Source: Prunella strophiata
Lineage: Eukaryota; Chordata; Aves; Passeriformes; Prunellidae
NCBI GenBank assembly: GCA_036583965.1
Contig: JAZBQD010000022.1
Location: forward strand, 1,484,001 to 1,548,000
Length of the DNA stretch: 64,000 bases
Direction of reading: 5' to 3'
Positions 13,301 to 26,439 of the stretch are shown here, piece by piece; the stretch's first letter is position 1; each line of letters begins with the position of its first letter. The position numbers and the translations under genes are program-made. Below the pieces are notes generated by a model that worked only from the letters and a program-made list of their open reading frames with translations, was not told the DNA's origin and made no database searches.

Positions 13301-13595
13301 TAGTGGAGCTCCTGATAAGTGCCAAGTGACAGAGTAATGCTTTGGGTTGTTTGTTTCCAGGAGGAGGAAAAAAATGGGAAAGTAAAGAAGAGAAACATCC
13401 CCAAAGTGGAAGGAACTACATGTTATCAAGATAAAATGGAAAAGGCTTAATACAGTCAATCAAAGGCTAGGCACCCCCATCACAACACATGCTACCAAGG
13501 TTTAACTGAGCAGTGTGGATTTTGAAGGACACTGTTTCATCTATAAAAGGTTTGGAGATGTTACAACTGAGTCTTTTTCCAGGAGATACTTTATT

Positions 13596-13669
13596 AAAAT
13601 TGCTGTAAACAGTAACTCATTCAAGCAAAGAAAAAATTGCTGTAAACAGTAACTTGTTCAAACAAAGAA
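13596..13669. repeat. 37-bp tandem duplication (2 copies)
   Basis: Two head-to-tail copies (13596-13632 and 13633-13669), each starting AAAATTGCTGTAAACAGTAA and ending CAAAGAA, differ at only a few positions. Confidence 0.85.
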
Positions 13670-15867
13670 GAGGGTCTTCCTGCCATGAGCATAAAAGGAT
13701 GTTAGCCTTCAAATGTGTTTTTGAAGAATGTTTCAGATATTCATTTCTACCTCATACTCAACATGAGTTAGGTTTTCTTCACAGTTCTGGTGCTCAGAGG
13801 ACAAAGCAGCAGCATTTTCCTGAATCTCCTGAATCTTTAAACAGATCTTTTCTAACACCATGCTCTGTGGTTAGAACTTCCCAATACTTCTCCAGCAGCT
13901 GTAGCAAACCAAAGTATTTGGCAATACTGAGTTACTCAAATAAATCTGAGCCTTCTCTCTGTTCATAGGTCTCCCTCAGGGCCCTGAGAGGGTTGCAATA
14001 GCACAGACAGTTGCTCTAAATAGTTCAGATCCAAACACTCTACTTGATGGTGATTAAATATATAAAATATTACAGATCCAATGTTTGAAATGCAAAGGCC
14101 CAGGGCACCTCAGCAATGCTTTCCACACAGAGCAATTACAGCACTGGAAGTACTGGAAATACCATCATGTGATCCAGTCACAAACTACTGATCTAAAGAG
14201 AAGGAATCTAGAACAGAAAGGAACAGGGAGAAAGTTCAAGATGTATGATTGATGTTTTCCCTTTTGTGTAAGCCAGTCTTTATTGCAGACCTGTATGAAA
14301 AAACAGATGTTGTACACACTCAGCTGCCACACAGACACTACTCCTAGGAAGGATCACAGTCTAGGCCATTCAAGGCAGAGCTTTTTTGCTGCTACTGTTA
14401 GATCTGTACCCTTCAAAAGTTAGGGTTTTTTACTTTGAAAAGGTTGTGCTTTACAAAGATGTTACTAACAGAGGAAGTGAATCAATGATACTGCAAATTA
14501 ATTATTCTTTGTTATATAGTTATACTTTTTTCTAACAGAATACTAATCCTGACAGTTAGCACTGATTAGTATTTTGGAAGTGGTTCTCAGGAGCTGCTGA
14601 CTCACTGGGTCGTGGTCCTCACTGTTCCAACAAACTACAGAAACAGGCAAAGCAAAAGCACAGAGCAGGCAAAACCCATCTATGGCTCATCAAGGAATTT
14701 AAATACATGAAAGTAAGTGTGGCTTTATAGTCCTTTAATTATGCATTGCATCTGAATTATGTATGGAGCAGAGGGCAGGCAGAATTCTGGTGGAAGGAAG
14801 CAGCACTGTGCACTGGCACTTCCTCCCAGGATAAGACCAGACTGCTCTGCACCAGGCTCTCTCCAGTTTAATGGAAGCCTGCCATTCCCAGACATTTTGC
14901 ACACCATTCTCACGGCAAGGAGCTGTCTCATCCTGCTCAGCCATCCCTGCTGCCCCCTCAGAGGAGCACATTGCCATTGCTGGAGAGCAATTACTTCCCC
15001 TAGATCCTGCTGTGCTCTTATTTAGCCCAAGTACTCTTCAAGAGTAATGTAATCCATAGGTACTTTAAACCTATAAAACCTAACTTACTTAATGTCAAGT
15101 GTTTAAATACGGATCATGCTTTTCATATCAGTCAGTGTTTTGTAATAATGTATGGCATTTGTCTAATCTGCAGTTTTACCATTCTGTTGACTGTAATAAC
15201 TGTTTTTGCTACTCTAAGTCAATATTTACACCTTCACCATTTTTGTGAGGCACAGACATTAATCACCTCTTGTAATGCCATATAATCTGGCTGTAAGGTC
15301 CCTTGGAAACAAAAGTCAACTTTAATTATTATATCATTAGTCAACACTAACCATTATCCCAAGTTCTGCCACTACTACTTATAGTGGATCTATAATAAAT
15401 GTACACATACACAAATCATGCACGAGTACAAAAACTCCACTTTCAGTCCTTACTTCCATACTCTTTTTTCCATTTGCTTTTGTTTTCTATTTACTATTTT
15501 TCACTTTAAATGCACAGTTGTGTATTATACATGAATAAATACAGACTATTTAGAGAAGTGATAGTGGATAAAGGATTAATCCTCTGAGACAGTTTTACAG
15601 GTTGGTCTGTCCTTATGCATTTCCATAGCCAGACATCAACAAAGAACATCTCTCCACCTGCACCCCACCTCCTCCTTAGATTGTGCCTCACACTGGGTGA
15701 AACACTAAACCCTGCTCCCTGAAGCAAGTTTCATGCAGAAAACAGACACTGTCAGCTTCAGATAGAGCCCCACACACAGGCTGACATTTGCTTTGTGCAG
15801 GGAGAACTTCTGAAACTCCAGGTGTGATTTTGCAGAAGGAATTTTTGTGCTTTTGTCTTTCCCTGAG

Positions 15868-15985
15868 GCGCAGTGACCTTCCCTGGAGCGGGAGCAGCGC
15901 AGCTCTGCAGCCGCCCCGGTCCGGCACTGAGCTGCAGCCGCCACGCGGTGGCAGAGCCTGGGCACCGTCACCGCAGCGCTGCTTC
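15868..15985. other. Small CpG cluster
   Basis: A short block of about 120 bp is CpG-dense against a low-CpG background and contains a repeated CTGCAGCCGCC (15905-15915 and 15932-15942). It may be a small CpG island, an enhancer or a former exon. No donor or acceptor pairing supports a gene. Confidence 0.35.
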
Positions 15986-18900
15986 CCAGGAATGCACCAG
16001 GAACGCTTATCCTCTGCTCAAGGTGACTCTCAAGATGATTTCTTGCCTCCTCATTAGTTACTATACATATTTATAGACAAATTAAAGACTCAAACAAACG
16101 TTTATTCAATTAATCGCTTCGAATTCTAGTGGAAAAAGCAGTATCAAACCAGTTCATCAGGGGCTTATGACAATTTAACACAATTTAATTTTTTTCTTTT
16201 CCCTCTCTGCGGTATCATGTCTCACACAAGAGTTAAAACACCAAACACTAGCAGAGTTCTTTGTAACAGAAGGAGCATAAGGAGTTCTGAACTATTTGCT
16301 TCAACTCACAATGAAGAGAAAATTGATTTGATGCAATAATCAAGTTAGGCTTGCTTCTACACCCCTCTCCCAAAGATATGGTGTCTAATCTTTCAATATT
16401 TAGCTGATAATTCAATTACCAGCTTATTGAGAGCAACTACAAAGACAGAGTATGCTACTCACTGTGATTTGGATCATGTGAATGAACAGTATTCCACACA
16501 AGGTGCTTCTGAACGCCTGCTTTGTGAGACCCTGCCATCCTCCCACTTCAGAGGAAGCTGCATATTCTATCCTTCAAAGATGCTACAACAGCTATGACTC
16601 TGTATAGCACATTCTATGTATTTTTAGATCACACCAGGTCAACCAAGCCCCTTTCCCCCTCTCTGCCACACCATTCATGAATCCCCTAATAATGCAGCAC
16701 AGCTTCGTTCTGCCCTTAGTATTCCAGCCTTGCCTTCACAGAGTTTGGCCTATTTCCTTTATTCAAACCCTGTACAGTCTTCTGCTTTTCAAGTCAAGAA
16801 GCTGTGCTAATGCATGTTTTTATTTGCAGTTCTCCCTGGGCTTGCTCCCTGCAGCATGGCACCCAGCTTTAAGCCAGGCAGGCAAAGGCAGGGCAGGGCT
16901 GTGGGAGCTGTCCCTGCTGAGCTCTGAGAGCCCCAGGAAGGCCCTGCTGTGACAATGACAGGGACTGGCACCGTGCTCAACAGGTGACATGGCACTGCCA
17001 CACTCACAGCTGGGGGTGGTGCTTGTCCAGGTTTTTTAACTCCAAATTTCCATCACCTTTCTAATGGTAAAGCACCTGAACTAATCAAGAGTCAGCTCTG
17101 AGAAAGCAGCATGAATGATTGCAAGAACTTTTGCAAAAAGAAAACAAAACCCAAACACGTGAATGCCTTTCAAGGCCAGCATGACAAACCTTCTGTAAAG
17201 AAAAAAAAATTGAGAAGATCACACTATACTTGCTTAGGAATCATTTTGCCTTTACAGGATCTGAATAGGAATATTCATGCTGTGTTCTAATAAAAATGGA
17301 AGTGGAATTACAAAGTGAGAAAAGAGCAATTTGCAGGATAGGGCTCACTCACAAATTGCAGGAACAGGTTACAATGGAGAATCTTCTGCTCTCAGTCTTT
17401 TCCAAGTTTCAGACTTCTGCAGACACAAAATAGAAGATCCAGTAAATTGTTTATGAATTAAAAAAAAAAAGTTATAATCCCATCCTAGGTACTTCTACTC
17501 TTCCCCTTTAAATTTTCCACAGAACACTGTTTTTGTTGCTGCCATTTGTGTGACCTTGCTGGAAGTGGCCAAGCCAGAGATCAATTAGTGAGCACAGAAG
17601 AGAGGAGCAGCTTTGCCTGCTCTGTGCTGTCCCTTGGGAGGAGGGCAGATCGTTATCCAGCAGGAGTGCTAACACAGGTTGGGACTAACTGCAAGATGCA
17701 CAATGCAGCAAAACCAAAAGGAAACAGCAGAATCTCTTTTTTCCTTTGGCCTTTCACATTTTACATTTCCCTATAATTTAAAAATACTTTAATTTTGCAG
17801 ATAACAAAACCTTGTTACACTAAACTATATCTACAACAAACACACCATGCTGGCTTCAAACACAAATTACGAAGCAAGCTCTCTCTAAACCCTCAGGAAA
17901 TCCCCACACTCTCCCATTTCATAGCCAGGATGACCTAAAGCACAGAAGAATTTAGATTTTAGTGTTACACTCTACAAACCACAGCTGACAGAGAAGGCTA
18001 AAAGCCGCAGCACCTGAGCTTCCAGGTTTCTAGCAAAGGGTCTCAGCTGCTGAATGCCTTCAGAACACAACTGGGGGGCTTTCCACTAAGGATACAACTG
18101 CTGCTTGACACACACCTGTGTTCTCAGGACTGCAGGAACCCCAGCTCTTCAGCATTTAAATGAGTACATAAATATTTCACATAAAACTTAGCCTCAAATA
18201 AGCCACCTAAAATAAGCTGGTTACTACAGCATTACTACAGTCTGTCTGCTTGCCTTAATTTGCAGGCAACTATAATGCTGCTTGTGAGATACACTATTCC
18301 TTAAGTCCTCCCACAAAAAACCCTGAGAGATCAATAGTTCTTAAATAAGTAATTAGAACAGCTGAAATAATTTAGGTCATCAAAGAACAAGCAGGATAAA
18401 TAAAAAGTTATAGCACTGTGAACACTTGCATCTAAGAGAATTTTTACATTTATTTGAGTTAACTGATAGGCTGAACAGCAGAGGATGAGGCAGAACTTCT
18501 GCACAGCATCTGTAACAGGAAGGCCAAATAGGATAGCACTACATGCACATATTAAAATTATTTGGCAGGTTAATTAAAATAAAAAGAACCACCAGCATAC
18601 AAGATACACCAACAGTGCTCAACTTCCCACTCTTAATGCAAGCAAACTTAGATCATCATGGGAAAGTACATGTAAAATATACTCTCCCCAAAATACAGGT
18701 ACATTTCTGTTCAAATGCCTAATCTGACCATTTTGGACTTGTACTGGAGTGAGAAAACCCTGGGAGATCCTTTACTGTAAATGCTCATCACAAGGATAAC
18801 TATTTGTCCAAACATTTGGGCTGTCCACCCTCTTTACAGACTGGGCTCAATTTTCCCTTTGAGAGAAATGTGATACACTTCAAAACTGATAGTCAGCACT

Positions 18901-20425
18901 GCAGTCTCCATACCTCCTACGACACAGGCATCCAAATCTTTCTCAGTGTTTCAGCAGACACACAGCTCATTTGCTAGTCACAGCTCACTGACATCTCCAG
19001 CTACTGAATATCCACATTTAGATAACATTTGGCATATCAAAGTTGATGAAATTCTGAGGTACATGCCTAAAGTCTGGAATATGACTTGTATCTGTTGCAG
19101 ATCTGTTTTCCATTTATCACATTATGTGACAAAACCAGTCAGCTCAGCAGCAGTTTCATGGGTACACAGCGTGAAGAGTCTCAAATATAGAAAGGTTACT
19201 TCTAGATTGTGCAGTGTGAGGGGACAGCACATCATCAGAGAGGAGACAAAGCAGACTGCAAAGAGTCCTTAGTGCTGGTCAACACCCATTTGGCACCTGC
19301 AGGTCTCAGCATGCTGGACCTTCTGTTTGCTCTGGAGCCTCAGCCACTCGGAGGTGAACCAACACTGAGGCTGGCAATCTGCCCCGAGCCACGTGTTGGG
19401 TTTGGGTGCTGGTGCCTTCAGAAACACCCTCACCAGCTTCAGCAAGGTCAGTGTTTTATCCCAAGGGTACAGCCTGGGAGCAGTTTTCAAATGCCATTGA
19501 ATTCTGGCTCTGGTATCAAAACATTTTTGATGAAGTCATAACACTACTTCATTAGAACCAAAATTCTCATTATAGCAAGATTTTTAGACCATATTTCTGA
19601 CCACAGTTCAAAGTGAGACAATTACAATTATTCCTAAGAGTACCTCACAGTCTGCTGATGAAAAATTAATCTTGGTAAAGCTTTTTTTTTCTTTAAATTA
19701 TTATGACTGTGCTGCCAGCTGCACTCAAACAAACTCTGATTCAAGTTCTAGGCTTCAGGGTCATTGATAGACACTCAGCTACCGCTTCCACCAAAAAAAT
19801 AGTGATTACCAAAACAGAAAGAGATATGGGAAGCAGAAAACACGAAGCTAAAAACCAAAGAGGGAAGATACCAAACCAAATGAAAACAAAATTTTTTTGT
19901 ACCAGAAACAGATTGAAAACAGAAAGGAAATTAGCATTTAGGAATGAAAAAGCCTATTCACTGTTGATGTTGAATACAACACCCGGGGAGACAGAAGCTG
20001 GGTTTATTTTTGATAGCAGCACAAACATTAAAGATAAGCCAACAGCATTTAGAAAATATGGGTGCAGTACAAAGGCTCATGTGATGAGAGCTGTTTTGCT
20101 TCTAATCTTGACCTGGGAAACCTCTTGTATGACAGAGCCTCTTTTCAGTGGAGTCAGTCCTGCCTAGCTGCCCTGACTATTAGTGATAAAAAGGCCACCC
20201 AAGTTGTTTCTGTTTTGGAATGATGGCAGGTTTTCAATCTTAAACTTCAAAGGAAAAGGAAAAAACCTACCCTAATATATCTGTCTAAGGACCTGCACCA
20301 AACTCCTGCCATCCCTTATCTTGTCCAATCACACTCTTCCCTAAAACAACAATCTTTACAACTGTATCTCTGTTTTTCTAGAAAGGATATATTTATCTAC
20401 TTGCCACTGATATAAATGAAAATAC

Positions 20426-20449
20426 TTATCTCATATTGATATGAGATAA
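20426..20449. repeat. Near-perfect palindrome with 11-bp arms
   Basis: TTATCTCATAT, a TG spacer and ATATGAGATAA form a 24-bp palindrome. The arms contain TTATCT and AGATAA, which match the GATA-factor core in opposite orientations. That is a motif-level resemblance only. Confidence 0.75.
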
Positions 20450-23400
20450 ACACATATCATGTCCTACCTACAAATGGAAAACAACCAGCTGATTTCCAGA
20501 TTGGTTCAGCATGTCTACAAGCCCAGTGATACAGAAGTGCAAACCACATAAACCACAGTCATTGAGAGGGCTCAGTGATCACAGAATCACATCTCAAATG
20601 TGTATTACAAAGTATCAAGACTGAAAACTGTGAAGCTCTGTGAAGTTCAGTCCTGCTTTGGATGTCTGTTCACATGGTCCAGGCATGTCTAGAGAGCAGA
20701 GTTACAGACCAGTGCTCAGTCTTTGCAACTTCACACCCTTGAACTGCAGTGTGCAACTTGCTGCATTCACTATTGCCAACCCCACAGGCTCAGTGACAAC
20801 AGGACCCTAGAACCTTCTTTGTGCCCCTTTTCCCTCACAGCCCACACAGCAGAGATGCCCTGCAACGAGCTGCAGCCTCCATTCCCATGGGCACAACAGG
20901 CACACGCACCTTCAGTCACACCAAAATGCTGAAGTGCAGATGGAGTACCAGCACCCCATGTTGATTTGTCATGTTACACCATGTTACAGATCAGGAGACT
21001 TCACATGACCATTTAGGGCATCACCTTAATTAGAAACTGTAATTAAATGCCCACTGAAGGTTGGTAATATCATTTGCTTCCAGGCCTTATTTCATGAGGA
21101 ATGCTCTGTTGGGTCAGATCAATTCTCCTGTGGAGCCTGGTACTGTCCCTCAAAGCTGTGTTTACTGCTTTGAGTTTTGTCATGGCCACCAGAAGAAAAG
21201 TTTTACACATTCAGCAGTTGCCAGATGGGGTGAGAACACAGCCAGAGCACTGAGGGCAGCACAGTCTGCACAACAACTGAGCTGTCAGGAATGCCAAGCT
21301 GCGCTGCCCGCTGTCCTAAACAGCACCTATAAAAATAAGGTTAAGGCACTCGTGTTTACCAATGTTTCAGGAAGCTGCAGGTGACCACAGACACTGCCTT
21401 GGGGCTGGCTCTGGCCAAAGCAGGTGAGTGTGGGATGGTGTGACAGGGCCACACCACAGGGACTGGCAGGGCAGAGCTGCTGCACTCAAGAGCAATTCTC
21501 GTGCTGCTTTAAGGAACACTCTGTACCTCGACTCTGCAAAGCTGAGACACCTCAAACAAGAAAGTGAAATCAGAAAATTAACAAGTAGAGCAGCACACAT
21601 TGAGACATGCACTCTTTTTTTTTAACCTAGACCCTTGTTGTTTTTAATAATTGATATAAAGTAACAGATGACTCACTAATTGCACTTCTAAATTGTAACC
21701 CAACCTGGAATCAAACACACATGGCATAACTTCTGTTCTTATTTGAACCTAAATCCACCACAGTGCCTTCAGTAGCTGCTCTAATAATTGCATTAGTCAT
21801 AACCTGAAAGTATTTCCCATTTCCTTAGTTCCAGTTTTGCTTGCTTTTCAAGCTGATCCTCATCCCTATTGCTTAAAAGATCTCTGAAATGTTACCCTGC
21901 AGAGCCTGCTCTGGGACTTGAGGAGCCCTGTGCAACATTTCATGGTGTGATTCCTCCTCTCCTGGTGTCTAATTTTCCTCCAGTACCATTTTGTCTCCTT
22001 TTCTCTAGCTCAAAGTCAGAGAATCATTCACAGTTGCAACAGATACTAGCAAGCACTGTGTGAAACTTGGTAAAGGGTTAGGTACACAAATGACTGCCAG
22101 CATAAATCATATCATTTTTTGTTTTGCAGCACAAATGCTCAGTTTTTAAGTATCCTCCATATTGGATACTTACCTGCTTTATTCTCTCCCTTCCATGCCT
22201 GAGATACACTTTAAAATAAAAATTAATACAGATCTTGTAAGGATTTTTCAAAATAAAACTCTTTTCTGTATCAATCTTATGAGACTAATTTCCCATGTAA
22301 AGACAGCTTTTTCTATGAAGATTTTTAAAAGACATGCACATGAAGTTATTTTTTGCAATTCAAATTCCGTCCTCAGCTATCTTTGCACACACCCCATTAA
22401 CTTTAGTATATGTCTAAAGGCAGAATTTGAAACCCATATAGAACTGGGTCACTGGACAATGGTAAGTCTCAAGCAGAGATTTCTGAGTTATAACAAGAAA
22501 AAAATCCCTCTTCCCTCGGGCACTACAGGAGCATTCCCATTTGTCTGTAAACAAGACCAAACACTTGAAATCTGACAGGCTGCATTTCATCCCTGCTCAC
22601 TTAGGGGTTTCCCCTGTCCTGTAGCTAATGGCCACTTAGTGCTCAGTGCAGCATTTGGGGCAGAGCTGCATCCCCCAGTGCCCGTCCCTGCTGCACAGGG
22701 CAGTGCCTGCCTCGCTCCAGCCTGCACACTGGCACCAAGCAGCAACTCCTGACAGAGAGCCCCTCTTTGTCTAAGGGGTGCAGGTAACATTCAAGCACAC
22801 GTGACAGTGTCTTAACTACTTCCATGGGAAAATCTGTAGGAAACACACATTATTTCCATTGTAGTTACATATTTTAAAAGATAATTCTTTCCAGGCCAGT
22901 ATTTTGTCCCAAGAAAGAGCATAATTATTGTTAATTACTTCAACTTTCACCAAGGTAACTCTTAATTCTGTGTTGCTTTTGGTACAATTCAATCTCCATC
23001 TTTTATTGACTATACTTAGAGCTAGGAATTCAATTTTCTTCCTTTTTATTCCATGAAGCCTAAAGACAGATGTTAACTTTTTTCCAAGCCTCAGATGTTC
23101 TTTTCCTTGTTAAATGTATATCCTTGTACTGCAGCGCCAAAGCTCTTCCAATCCCTGTATTCTAAATTAATCCATCAATCCCCTTTCCTCTGTGTTTCTG
23201 CCCTTGGCAAATCATTAGCCCAAGGGAGAACTCAATAGAAAAATTCAAGATTTCACTCAGACCACAGCTGAAAACATCTTTCTTGTACCTCTGCAATAAC
23301 TTCACTACCTGAGGTGCCACCTCTTGCAGACTTTTCCCTCCTCACTACATTTCCAGCTGCACTGCACAGCCACTCATTCCACAGCTGCCCCTTCCCATCC

Positions 23401-24721
23401 CATCCATCCACCCAGCAGCCTTTCTCCACAGCTGTATTTATGCTGTGTCTCTATTTGATGCAATCAATTTCAAATAAAACTGTTCTTATGTTAAGTCCTT
23501 GGACCAGTCCTTGATTTCCAGCTATTATCTTCTGCCTCTTTTCAAGGCCCACACTGATATTTTAAGGTCACACAGGAGATTTGGCTAAATTCATTCATCG
23601 CTTTGAAATCTCTCGATCCAAGACATGAAAGCAGTAACTGAGATTCTTCATATTTGTTTGTCCTTTCAGTCCTCAAACATGACAAGATAAAAGTCTGTTA
23701 CAAAGGCAGAGCAATGTCTGACTGTTCAGAACCAGGGTGACATTTCAGGCACAGGCTTGCAAAGGAGTACACAAAATATAAGTCTAATTGGAACAAGGTG
23801 GACCTGTGCCTGCACGTAAAGTTATTAATGCACACGTGCTTTCCACTTCCACTCTAATGCTGAAATCACTCTTTTGAATGAAAGTTACTGTTTCACTTTA
23901 GCACCACAAATCTCCTGATCCTACAGTCTTTGGCCAAAGTTCCCTCAGGGGCTGCTTCAGCACAGCACATTGTGTACTGATTATTTTGGAATAGAGCTCC
24001 CCAGTCTTTCATCTTCACAGCCTGTATAAAATCAGTTTTGAAAAGTATAAAAAGTGATATCGAATATGATTGCCATGCACATGTATGCTGGAAGCTGAGT
24101 TCAAAAAGGCACTTAACCTAGAAAATCTGGCAGAAATTCTGAAGCACTCAAATGACTATATTGGCCATTTGAGCGTCGAAGCACATGGAATGCTGAAGGA
24201 TTATGAAGTTCTCTAACTGTTCTATGTAACAGACATATAAAGAAGAAAGAAAATCCATCGGACACAACCCTCTCCTCATACCTAGAGGTTCTGCTCATCA
24301 GGGCTGCTCTGGAGTGCGATGAACATCAGCTCCGGGAGCTCTCCACCTCCACTGCAGTGCCCACGTGCTCTAGAACAGCCTCCTCTCTGGGACTGGGAAG
24401 AACTACTGCAGGGAGCTGAAAACTAACTTCAACCCATTTGTCTTGATCTCTAGAAGAGAAAGACGGAAATCATTGACCACCACACTCCTTGTGCAGCCCA
24501 ACCTGCCCAAACACACCACGAAAGTGCCTTGATTAGTCCTCAGTCACTGAGGATTCCACAAGGAGCTCAACCGCTCACATGGAAACGCTATTCCTTAACT
24601 CAGTTTGGGAACCTGCTCTTTCTGCACTGCTTCGGATTTGGCAGAGGGATGTTAAACCCTCCAAGGACGCGCAATGAATGAGGGGCCGAGGCCCTGCCGC
24701 ACCCCCGCCCTGGCCCCCTCC

Positions 24722-26221
24722 GGCGGGCGGGCGGGCGGGCGGGCGGGCGGGCGGGCGGGCGGGCGGGCGGGCGGGCGGGCGGGCGGGCGGGCGGGCGGGC
24801 GGGCGGGCGGGCGGGCGGGCGGGCGGGCGGGCGGGCGGGCGGGCGGGCGGGCGGGCGGGCGGGCGGGCGGGCGGGCGGGCGGGCGGGCGGGCGGGCGGGC
24901 GGGCGGGCGGGCGGGCGGGCGGGCGGGCGGGCGGGCGGGCGGGCGGGCGGGCGGGCGGGCGGGCGGGCGGGCGGGCGGGCGGGCGGGCGGGCGGGCGGGC
25001 GGGCGGGCGGGCGGGCGGGCGGGCGGGCGGGCGGGCGGGCGGGCGGGCGGGCGGGCGGGCGGGCGGGCGGGCGGGCGGGCGGGCGGGCGGGCGGGCGGGC
25101 GGGCGGGCGGGCGGGCGGGCGGGCGGGCGGGCGGGCGGGCGGGCGGGCGGGCGGGCGGGCGGGCGGGCGGGCGGGCGGGCGGGCGGGCGGGCGGGCGGGC
25201 GGGCGGGCGGGCGGGCGGGCGGGCGGGCGGGCGGGCGGGCGGGCGGGCGGGCGGGCGGGCGGGCGGGCGGGCGGGCGGGCGGGCGGGCGGGCGGGCGGGC
25301 GGGCGGGCGGGCGGGCGGGCGGGCGGGCGGGCGGGCGGGCGGGCGGGCGGGCGGGCGGGCGGGCGGGCGGGCGGGCGGGCGGGCGGGCGGGCGGGCGGGC
25401 GGGCGGGCGGGCGGGCGGGCGGGCGGGCGGGCGGGCGGGCGGGCGGGCGGGCGGGCGGGCGGGCGGGCGGGCGGGCGGGCGGGCGGGCGGGCGGGCGGGC
25501 GGGCGGGCGGGCGGGCGGGCGGGCGGGCGGGCGGGCGGGCGGGCGGGCGGGCGGGCGGGCGGGCGGGCGGGCGGGCGGGCGGGCGGGCGGGCGGGCGGGC
25601 GGGCGGGCGGGCGGGCGGGCGGGCGGGCGGGCGGGCGGGCGGGCGGGCGGGCGGGCGGGCGGGCGGGCGGGCGGGCGGGCGGGCGGGCGGGCGGGCGGGC
25701 GGGCGGGCGGGCGGGCGGGCGGGCGGGCGGGCGGGCGGGCGGGCGGGCGGGCGGGCGGGCGGGCGGGCGGGCGGGCGGGCGGGCGGGCGGGCGGGCGGGC
25801 GGGCGGGCGGGCGGGCGGGCGGGCGGGCGGGCGGGCGGGCGGGCGGGCGGGCGGGCGGGCGGGCGGGCGGGCGGGCGGGCGGGCGGGCGGGCGGGCGGGC
25901 GGGCGGGCGGGCGGGCGGGCGGGCGGGCGGGCGGGCGGGCGGGCGGGCGGGCGGGCGGGCGGGCGGGCGGGCGGGCGGGCGGGCGGGCGGGCGGGCGGGC
26001 GGGCGGGCGGGCGGGCGGGCGGGCGGGCGGGCGGGCGGGCGGGCGGGCGGGCGGGCGGGCGGGCGGGCGGGCGGGCGGGCGGGCGGGCGGGCGGGCGGGC
26101 GGGCGGGCGGGCGGGCGGGCGGGCGGGCGGGCGGGCGGGCGGGCGGGCGGGCGGGCGGGCGGGCGGGCGGGCGGGCGGGCGGGCGGGCGGGCGGGCGGGC
26201 GGGCGGGCGGGCGGGCGGGCG
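24722..26221. repeat. Giant perfect (GGGC)n tetranucleotide tract, 1,500 bp
   Basis: The sequence is strictly periodic with period 4 from 24722 to 26221 without one interruption: 375 units of GGGC on +, GCCC on -. It lies at the left side of the CpG island that I take as the STRBP promoter. Runs of three G every four bases are ideal for G-quadruplex formation, and the complementary strand could form C-rich structures. No stop codon can occur in any of the six frames, so the very long frames (Gly-Gly-Arg-Ala on +, Ala-Arg-Pro-Pro on -) are a by-product of the repeat and not evidence of a protein. The exact length may reflect the limits of assembly or read length and not the true allele. Confidence 0.97.
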
Positions 26222-26439
26222 ACAGGTGGGGAGCCGGGCGGCCGAGCCGCTCTACGCCGATTCCGTAAGGCTGCGCCGGCCTGCAGGAAAACGGCCGGGT
26301 CCGCGGCGCTACGGAGCTGGCGCAGGGCGGCGCGGCGCCCCGTACGCAGTTGGCGTAGGGCGCTCTCAGGTGCAGGGAAGGGGCGGGCGCGCGTTGCCCG
26401 GCAGCCGCAGCCTATGGGGGCGCGGGGCGCGGTCACGTG

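Larger units (their letters stand above)
2620..24650. other. Long intergenic region left of STRBP
   Basis: About 22 kb with no coding exon I can support. It holds scattered features listed separately: inverted repeats at 4976, 7255 and 20426, a diverged duplication near 8.0-8.2 kb, a TG microsatellite at 8978, poly-A runs, a 37-bp tandem duplication at 13596, and GC-rich patches near 6.5 and 15.9 kb. Regulatory elements may be present but cannot be called from sequence alone. Confidence 0.5.

Noticed and set aside
24283..24650. Divergent minus-strand first exon left of the giant repeat, using the donor complementary to ATACCTAG near 24281
   Set aside because: The donor-like sequence is good, but there is no coding frame, CpG density is low there, and no other evidence of a transcript. 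It is too weak to annotate.
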